Assembly (NCBI GenBank): GCA_963969495.1
Contig: OZ018321.1
Coordinates: 102,983,578 to 103,047,577, forward strand
Origin: Ceratothoa steindachneri
Lineage: Eukaryota > Arthropoda > Malacostraca > Isopoda > Cymothoidae
Direction: 5' to 3'
DNA: 64,000 nucleotides
In this document: positions 58,166-64,000 of the stretch, in pieces
Position numbering within the stretch: position 1 is the stretch's first letter
How the letters are laid out: every line of letters starts with the position of its first letter
Position numbers and translations under genes: made by a program
The notes under the pieces: generated by a model
What the model was told of the DNA's origin: nothing
What the model saw: the letters and a program-made list of their open reading frames with translations, nothing else
The model's database searches: none

Positions 58166-58445
58166 TTGCCCAACCCGGAAAAATCCTTTGGGATTAAGCC
58201 CGACGCGTCCAACGAGGGCATTGGAGGTGTACTCCTTCAATACGAGGATGACGGAACGAGTCATCCAGTTGCATATGCTAGTCGTCAATTATTACCACGC
58301 GAAAAGAGATATGCCACTATAGAAAAGGAAGCTCTATCAATTATCTGGGTCATAGACAAATTCAAAAGGTACTTGATAGGAAAAGAATTTCAGATAGGAA
58401 CCGACCACCGTCCGTTAGCCTATATTAGGAATGTCCCGTATGTAC
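58166..58445 (+). pseudogene. pol RNase H fragment
   Basis: Reads FGIKPDASNEGIGGVLLQYE, then PVAYASRQLLPREKRYATIE, then KEALSIIWVIDKFKRYLIGK and TDHRPLAYI. D in PDAS, E in EKEAL and D in TDHRP are the catalytic acidic residues of gypsy RNase H. The frame passes into unrelated sequence after YIRN at about 58,430. The whole integrase domain is absent before the polypurine tract at 58,666. Confidence 0.85.
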
Positions 58446-58665
58446 TAATTTTATATCATTTCATTGTTCCATGCCCCTTTTTTATTATTAAGTTGTATTA
58501 AAGGTTATTTTCCCCTGTAATCTAAAGATCAAAATAATCATATGTATTGAGGTAATACTAGTTAGGTGCAGGAAGGTACGGTTAGTACAAGAAAACGAGT
58601 TCCCCACAACGGAGCTCTATCGTTGTCCCTTCTCTCTTTTTTTTTCGAAGTGACAACTTCCCCCG

Positions 58666-58676
58666 GAATGGAGGGG
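58666..58676 (+). promoter_or_regulatory. polypurine tract
   Basis: gaatggagggg lies directly before the TG of the 3' LTR. It is the expected plus-strand DNA priming site for reverse transcription. Confidence 0.85.
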
Positions 58677-59741
58677 TGTGATAGAACGGGTTGAGGACAC
58701 GTTAATTTCAACCCCTATCCCATGTTATTTAAAAACCAAGAGCAGATTGGAGATCCAGACTTTTATCGCGAAACATCACCCCGACCCTCTCTCACTTTGT
58801 GCGTTAAGGGACCTCGACCTCGAGATTCACCATCACTTGTCCAGAAGGAGGAAAAATATCCCTTGAGTGCCAAGGTTCGAGCCTTTCGTGACACCGAGTC
58901 CACAAGGCTTCCTCCTTGTTGTTCAGAAAGAGAACAACGTTAGAACAGCCATTGTTCATTCGAGCCCGTTGACCAGAAACAGTTCTCACCCTTCCCCTGT
59001 TTTTTAGAAGAGAACAACGTAGAACAGCCATTGTTCGTTTGAGCCCGTTCGCCAAGAAACGGTTCTCACCCTTCTCCCTTGTTGTTCAGAAGAGAACAAC
59101 ATTAGAACAGCCATTTTTTTTTAGCCCGTAGACAAGAGACGGTTCTCACCCCCCCCCCCCCCCCTGTTGTTCAGAAGAGAACAACGTAGAACAGCCATTG
59201 TTCTTCAAGCCGTTCGTCGAGAAACGGTTCTCATTCCCAAGACGCCACGTCAGGATCATTTTTTTCCCCCCCTTCGGCTGGAACTCGCCAGCGGACCGAA
59301 AATTCCTTCACGTCGACTTCCTCTGCACCACTAGTATAAAATTACGTAAGCTGAACGTTACCTTTAAGTATTTAACCCTTTTGTCAATTCTATCCTGTGC
59401 TTTAAATGGTTTAGCGAACCATCCCATTTCTTTAACTTTATATTTGTTTTACCTTTTTAAATCTTTCAATCCTCGGATTAGCCCGAGCCCCCACGACCCT
59501 TTCCATTCTCTGTTTATGTCAATATTTTCCGTTTTGTGTATTGTTGATAGTTATTATTAATAAAACTCTATTTTATTAATGATAGCAATATTATTATCCT
59601 TGAGCTCAGTTCCACTTCTTTAGCATATCGAAGATACATAATATCGGCCCGCCAGACATCCACGCACTCTGAAGATAATTAAAGAAGTTCCCTCAACGAA
59701 TAGTTATATATGGTATATCGTCGAGAGTCCATTCTACGACA
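58677..59741 (+). repeat. 3' LTR (1,065 bp)
   Basis: Begins tgtgatagaacgggttgagg and ends gagtccattctacgaca. TATAAAAT starts at 59,335 and AATAAA at 59,559. It lacks about 245 bases present in the 5' LTR. Elsewhere the two differ at only scattered positions and in the lengths of C and T homopolymers. Confidence 0.93.
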
Positions 59742-59746
59742 TTGTT
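59742..59746. repeat. target-site duplication TTGTT (right)
   Basis: Exact copy of 54,113-54,117, marking the right edge of the gypsy insertion. Confidence 0.85.
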
Positions 59747-59749
59747 CTT

Positions 59750-60390
59750 AAATTAATAAAGACAGATTTTATTTCATAATCGTCTTTTCAAGCTCTATAA
59801 ACTGTGTATAGTAAATAAAGTTATCCCTTATATTTTTTGAGAAAAAAACATCAAACACAAAAATTGTATTTTTTTGTCATTTTTTCTTAAAATTAAAAAA
59901 AAAACAAACACTATAAAATATAATTTATAGGAGATATCTTAATGAAAATTCTACCCTTTGTAAACCTTAAAAAGACGGATAAATGCACTTAAAATCGATG
60001 CTCTACAACAAAAATTTTATGGAGCCGTAGGATTTGAAATTACCCTTAAAAGTCAGTGGTCGGGGTTGGATTTTTTGGGGATATTTCGTTTTGTATCGCA
60101 ATATCAGAAAAATTCACAAGAACCAAACCGTTTTTTTAATTCTCTATAAGTGTACCAAATTTCAGCACTCTAGCTTTATAAATAAAAAAAGGTCCTTAAG
60201 AAAGGGGAACTTCCTTAATGCTAAAGTACACATTGCCAGTTACCAAAAACTAGGCTTTCCTGAAATTTTCTTTTAGAAATTTCGGTATTTTTAAATGGTT
60301 AAGGATCCGGAATTATTGGTCGTAGAGCAATAATACAAAATGCATTCGATTCGTCTTTTCAAGATCTACAATGATCTCAAGGTGTTTTAC
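59750..60390. other. no recognisable gene
   Basis: AT-rich spacer with A- and T-runs. An 80-codon frame (60,034-60,276) has no motif. Confidence 0.5.
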
Positions 60391-60394
60391 GATT

Positions 60395-60430
60395 AGGGTT
60401 GCCAGACGTCCTGATTTTGCCCGATTTTTT
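60395..60430 (+). mobile_element. possible hAT left end
   Basis: tagggttgccagacgtcctg, followed by attttgcccgattttt, has the form of termini flanking the hAT family encoded just downstream (60,886-62,820). No matching right end was seen before 63,200. Confidence 0.4.
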
Positions 60431-61865
60431 TCCTCTTTCTTAAATAAACTCTGTTAGAATGCTTAAATATCCTGAATTATTAAAAATGTTCAGTTAATAA
60501 CAAATTTATCGGAATTATTCCTCTCAACCATCAAAAATATCCACTATTTTATAAATATTATCTTAACAACACTTTTCACAGAATCATTTTACTGAAAATA
60601 AACGTCTGGAACAGACTACAGCATAAATAATTGCATTTGTGTCCAGTCACATGCTTGTTCAGTTTATGTACAGAACGTGTTTGATCGTCGTTAATTCTGC
60701 TTCAATGCAGCGCGAGAGCATGTTGATGTCATTTATGCGGCCCGCCTAATAAGTGAAGTTAGCGAATAAGTTAATAACCAGTTAATTAGAGCTTTCCTTC
60801 GTGCTATATTATTTGGTACTTTGTAATTTGAAGTGTATTTTACTAATATTTCTTTTTAATTCACAAGCCCTTATTTGACCCCAACATGCCGAAAGGAAAA
60901 TGAAAATTTCGTGATGAATTCTTAGAACAATGGAGATTTATTAAAAGAGGTAAAACTGTTTATGAATCATATTATGCATTTTGTAATTGTTAATTTTGTT
61001 TTTAAAATGGTGGGCAAACCGATATAAAAAAAAATTTGGAAACAAACATAAGAGTTGTTTGACTTTTACATCTACCAAAGAAAAGTACAAAATAACAAAT
61101 TTCTTAATTAAGGAAAATTCAAATGAAGATGATGCCGTAATTGCGGCTGAAGTTACATTTGCTTTCCATACTACACATCATCATCAGTCCTTTAACTCAA
61201 ATGACTGATTAAATAAATTATTGCCTAAAATATTTTTCGATTCGAAAATTGCGAAAAAAAATTCAAGTACCAGAACAAAAGCTACTGTTCTTCTTAAAAA
61301 TAGATTAGTCCCACAGTTAATTGCTGAGGTAGTAAATGATCTAAAAGGTGTCCATTTTATGGAATATCTACTGATGCAAATAATCACAATGCAAAAAAAA
61401 TGTTCTCTTTAATGGTTCACTATTTTACGCGTGAAAAGGGTTTGCAGATAAAGCTCTTAAAAGTAGAATCCCTCCTCAATGATACATCTGAAACAACCGC
61501 AAAGTTTTGCGTAAAATAAATTATTGATTTAGAATTCGCTAAGAAAAAATGTAGGTAATACTACAGATTCGGAGCGCACGGTCGGTGGCGCTGTTAGTAG
61601 GCTACAATTTGGGGCTACAATATATCTCTAATGACGTCAGACGGTAGCTTTAGATGTGACCAATCACGGCGTTATATTTTTTTGTTGTTTGGGGGATTTG
61701 TAACTTTTAGTCTGTATTATTTACTAAATATCTGCGCCTCTGCTCGTTAAAAGTTTTTTATAAGTTAGGTAAAGTTTCTTGATGTCTTTTATTGTTTTTT
61801 GTTTTGTTTTCGTATTTTTTGTTTGCTGCGAACGATAACAGCTTCTTACTGGCAACGTCGTAGCT

Positions 61866-61873
61866 TATAAATA
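61866..61873 (+). promoter_or_regulatory. TATA box inside the long-TIR element
   Basis: TATAAATA at 61,866, about 39 bases before the ATG at 61,905, followed by GC-containing sequence. The position is right for a short 5' leader. Confidence 0.45.
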
Positions 61874-61904
61874 GGACCCGTTTTGCAAATGTTTTTGTTT
61901 CGTT

Positions 61905-62003
61905 ATGGCGTTTTCGTGCTCTCGATGTGCTTCTTCGTTATTTGAATTCGGCTTTATTTTGTATAACCACGAAAAACTTTTAGATTATCTAGAGGCGCAT
62001 TAA
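61905..62003 (+). CDS. 32-codon zinc-finger-like ORF in the element
   Basis: ATG at 61,905 opens MAFSCSRCASSLFEFGF and runs to a stop at 62,001-62,003. Cys5, Cys8, His22 and His32 have a C2H2-like order (C-x2-C-x13-H-x9-H), a looser spacing than a classical finger. It follows a TATA box and lies between terminal inverted repeats. The simplest reading is the first exon, or the surviving N-terminus, of the parent element's DNA-binding protein. It may equally be a chance ORF; the spacing is atypical. Confidence 0.35.
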   Translation: MAFSCSRCASSLFEFGFILYNHEKLLDYLEAH

Positions 62004-62829
62004 CTAATCAAGAAACCTATAAAAAATAAGAATTGTTTGTTATTAGGTTAGGTTCTTCGGCCAGTTAAAATCTGTTGGGGGGAAAATAAAACAGTAAATT
62101 CAAGAGGACTGCTCGTGGGGGAGATATCACTGCGAGGGGACCACCCTGCGATGATCTTGAGTTTCAATCAATTGGGGGATCTGGTGGGTGCAGCTCCCCA
62201 GAATATACTCATATACAAAAAAAATATGAGGCCGTAATTGTTCACATCTGACGCTACCATCTGACGTCATAAGACATATTTTAGCCCAAAATTGTAGCCT
62301 ATAAACAGCCCCACCTACCGTGCGCCCGGAAACTGAAGTGTTAACAAAATGTATTGCACTTAGTGGTGATAATATGAACACATACTTTGGAGGGTGTATG
62401 CGTAAAGGTCAAAATAATGTATACACAAAATTAAAAGAAAGCATGAATATTCTATGGAAAGAGTTGGGTGTCCAAGTCATGTTGTTCACAATGCTGCACA
62501 AAGAGCAGCTGACACTCTTTGTGTTGATATTGAAGTCATTGTCATGAAGTTTTTCTATTACTTCAGTATTTATACTGTTAGAACTGAACGATTAAAAGAG
62601 TTTTGTGAATTTCTTGGAGCTCAATATTCATCAGTTCTTACACATTCAAAAACCCGTTGCTTCTCTCTAACAAATGCAGTTGAACGAATTCTTAGTTAAT
62701 TTGAAGTACTTAAATGATATTTTAACTCAGAAGAAAATCCCCTTAAAATTCTCTTCAACTTTTTTAATGACGCATTAAGTGAAGCATATTTAAATCTTAT
62801 ATAAAGCTTTCAATATATTCTTAGCAATT

Positions 62830-63215
62830 AGATAATGAAAATTGAAAAAAAAAAGAAAATAGCCAGTGTTTCAATTGGTACGATGTTTGTTGGTTTCGAC
62901 CATTCTGCATCTATAACAAACTAGTTTATAAAATCTAATTACTTTGCAGTTAGTGAAGGATGATTTGTAGTCAGGATTTTGTAGCGAGAGGAAGTGCATG
63001 ACGGCATTAATAATATTTAAATTGGAGACTTGGATAGTTTGAAAAAAGTTTATCACTGCAGCATATGCCGATATTAGTTCCCTTATTAAGATGCAGGTTT
63101 AGCACTGGGTCGTAGCGGGCATTAAATAGAAGAATAATAAGAAAGGACATTTCCTTCAGAAATTAATTGGGCCGTCGGGGAGAAGAAGGTTGTTGCGTTT
63201 ATTATCGCAGTCTTA
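62830..63215. other. no recognisable gene
   Basis: AT-rich spacer after the hAT remnant; no motif in any frame. Confidence 0.5.
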
Positions 63216-63224
63216 TAAAGGCCG

Positions 63225-63670
63225 TGTCACATCGGGAGCCATGTTATGCAACGCACTTTATGCCGCAGACGCAGGTTCGTGATAATTGCTAAGTGACCAT
63301 TCCCACCGTAAACGGTATTGGGCTACGCATATTATGGCGCAAGCCCGCGATGATTTTTAAGCGACCTTTCACACAGGAAGCGATGTTATACCGCGGACAC
63401 AGTCTCGCGATAATTGATATGAGACTTTTTACACCGGGAGCGATGTTATGTTATGCACATTATGCCCCGGACGCATTTTCACGATGATTGCTAAGCGACT
63501 TTTCACACTGGAAGCGACATTATGCTACGCACGTTATGCCTTGGATGCATGTTCGCGATGATTGCTAAGCAACTTTTCACACTGGAAGCGACATTATGCT
63601 ACGCACGTTATGCCACGGACGCAGGCTGGCGATGATTGCTAAACGACTTTTCAGGCCGGTAGCGATGTTA
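63225..63670. repeat. 74-bp tandem repeat, about six units
   Basis: Unit starts (gcgatgtt/gcgacatt-type) are at 63,238, about 63,312, 63,380, 63,440, 63,514 and 63,588; most are 74 bp apart, one is shortened to 60. Each unit includes gttatgc.acgcac.ttatgcc and gcgatgattgctaagcgac. The last three are the most alike. A spurious 64-codon frame runs through them. Confidence 0.9.
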
Positions 63671-63740
63671 GATAGCTATGTTGCTGATGTTTCCAGAGAC
63701 ACTAGTCCCAATGGTGCAGCCATGTAGGGTAGTACTCTTA

Positions 63741-63957
63741 GTCATATGATGAGGAGGAGGAGCTGATCATACTCGCTGTAAACGTTGAGAAGAAAAGGTG
63801 CATACCTAAAGTAAATATGAAGAGACCGAAGTTGGGTGAATACCATCCTCTTGTTCACTGAACCTTTATCAATTATTTGAGGAAGATATAAAGAAAAAGA
63901 CACCAACTATCGGATGTCAATCAGTGCGAAGGAAAGGCTGGCAATTTCTTAAAAATT
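63741..63957 (+). pseudogene. PIF/Harbinger (HARBI1-like) transposase fragment
   Basis: The plus strand reads EEEELIILAVNVEKKRCIPK, then VNMKRPKLGEYHPLVH, matching the N-terminal 'R.WV.P....R..LGEYH.LV' motif of HARBI1-like transposases. After a short deleted part, DTNYRMSISAKERLAIS matches the later 'T..R..ISPEERLA.TLR.LATG' block. A stop and the missing segment between the blocks show decay. The catalytic core would lie beyond 63,960, but the sequence turns AT-rich and the window ends at 64,000. The 74-bp repeats just upstream may be this element's 5' region. Confidence 0.7.
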
Positions 63958-64000
63958 AAATAAGAAATAAATGCACTTTCAACAAAATGTATTCCTAAAA

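Larger units (their letters stand above)
54118..59741 (+). mobile_element. Ty3/gypsy LTR retrotransposon, internally deleted
   Basis: A 5.6-kb insertion with TG...CA LTRs, 5-bp target duplication, a primer-binding-site candidate and polypurine tract, and a gag-pol interior of only 3.25 kb. Gag, a zinc knuckle, protease, RT thumb and RNase H are readable. The RT palm (with the YxDD motif) and the integrase are missing. Long blocks of the LTRs are nearly identical by eye, so the insertion is young. The copy could move only with proteins supplied by an intact relative. Confidence 0.93.
61564..62335. mobile_element. 772-bp long-TIR non-autonomous transposon
   Basis: Ends of about 115 bp are inverted copies, roughly 80% identical by eye. 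Left cagattcggagcgcacggt; right reversed cagtttccgggcgcacggt. Shared blocks continue through ggctacaat, atgacgtcaga.ggtagc and cagatgtga-type sequence. It sits inside the hAT transposase coding region. Flanking bases do not show a clear duplication, so the superfamily is open. The interior carries a TATA box and a small zinc-finger-like ORF, pointing to a deletion derivative of a coding element. Confidence 0.85.
60886..62820 (+). pseudogene. hAT-like transposase split by an insertion
   Basis: First part, 60,886-61,563, from MPKGK: FRDEFLEQWRFIKRGKTVYE, CTFCNC-like finger residues (FCNC), GGQTDIKK, NKHKSCLTFTSTKEKYK, then LNKLLPKIFFDSKIAKKNSS and RTKATVLLKNRLVPQLIAEV, with a catalytic-Asp-like position in the degraded GISTDASNHN region near 61,360. 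Second part, 62,336-62,820: CIALSGDNMNTYFGGCMRKG, VIVMKFFYYFSIYTVRTERL and THSKTRCFSLTNAVERIL, then NFFNDALSEAYL. SGDN.NT.FGG is the second-Asp block of this BED/hAT-like family. The gap is exactly the 772-bp long-TIR element at 61,564-62,335. Frameshifts and stops also occur. The C-terminal dimerisation domain is missing. Confidence 0.75.

Overview
This is eukaryotic nuclear DNA, almost certainly from an arthropod. It is AT-rich, has no operons or dense coding, and carries intron-containing transposases. It also holds a diverse set of degraded transposable elements of kinds common in crustacean and insect genomes: hAT, Tc1/mariner, PIF/Harbinger, Ty3/gypsy, and CR1/L2- and RTE-like LINEs. Two short TTAGG/CCTAA-like runs (near 1,434 and 46,652) fit the arthropod telomere motif. 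I could not place it more finely; a crustacean is my best guess, at low confidence. I see no convincing intact host gene. Nearly every recognisable coding stretch is a broken transposase or reverse transcriptase.

Layout. 0-4 kb: mostly featureless, with an hAT-type end at 2,420 and a hAT transposase fragment on the minus strand (3,560-3,849). 4.2-5.7 kb: a CR1/L2-like LINE remnant. 6.0-7.0 kb: a two-exon gene remnant on the minus strand with a TATA+CRE promoter-like sequence upstream. 7,981-11,844: the most interesting unit, a 3.9-kb element bounded by inverted repeats of about 200 bp. It encodes a broken protein of roughly 800 residues with a FEN1/XPG-like 'GEDTDLL' motif and a degraded Cys-rich tail. 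12.4-12.9 kb: (TA)n arrays abutting a mariner-like end. 14.2-15.2 kb: an RTE-like LINE. 15.4-15.7 kb: a short hAT-type MITE. 18.3-18.6 kb: a foldback repeat. 21.0-22.0 and 23.4-23.7 kb: Tc1-like transposase remnants on opposite strands. 28.9-31.05 kb: a hAT transposase with introns and its right end. 33.99-34.97 kb: a Tc1-like element with an internal deletion, followed by a 36-bp minisatellite. 35,874-39,255: a complete hAT element with an 8-bp target-site duplication. 39,955-40,580: a 313-bp tandem duplication with no difference seen. 43-52 kb: a dense cluster of at least four distinct hAT elements or remnants, some abutting. 54,118-59,741: a recent Ty3/gypsy insertion with 5-bp duplication TTGTT, two long LTRs and a gutted pol. 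60.4-62.9 kb: a hAT transposase split by a 772-bp long-TIR element. 63.2-64 kb: 74-bp tandem repeats followed by a PIF/Harbinger (HARBI1-like) transposase fragment that reaches the window edge.

No pathway links these genes. What relates them is insertion history: nested and abutting transposons, internally deleted derivatives, and repeats carried in by them. The younger events are the gypsy element (near-identical LTR stretches, exact duplication) and the 313-bp duplication. The oldest are the LINE and hAT fragments with many stops.
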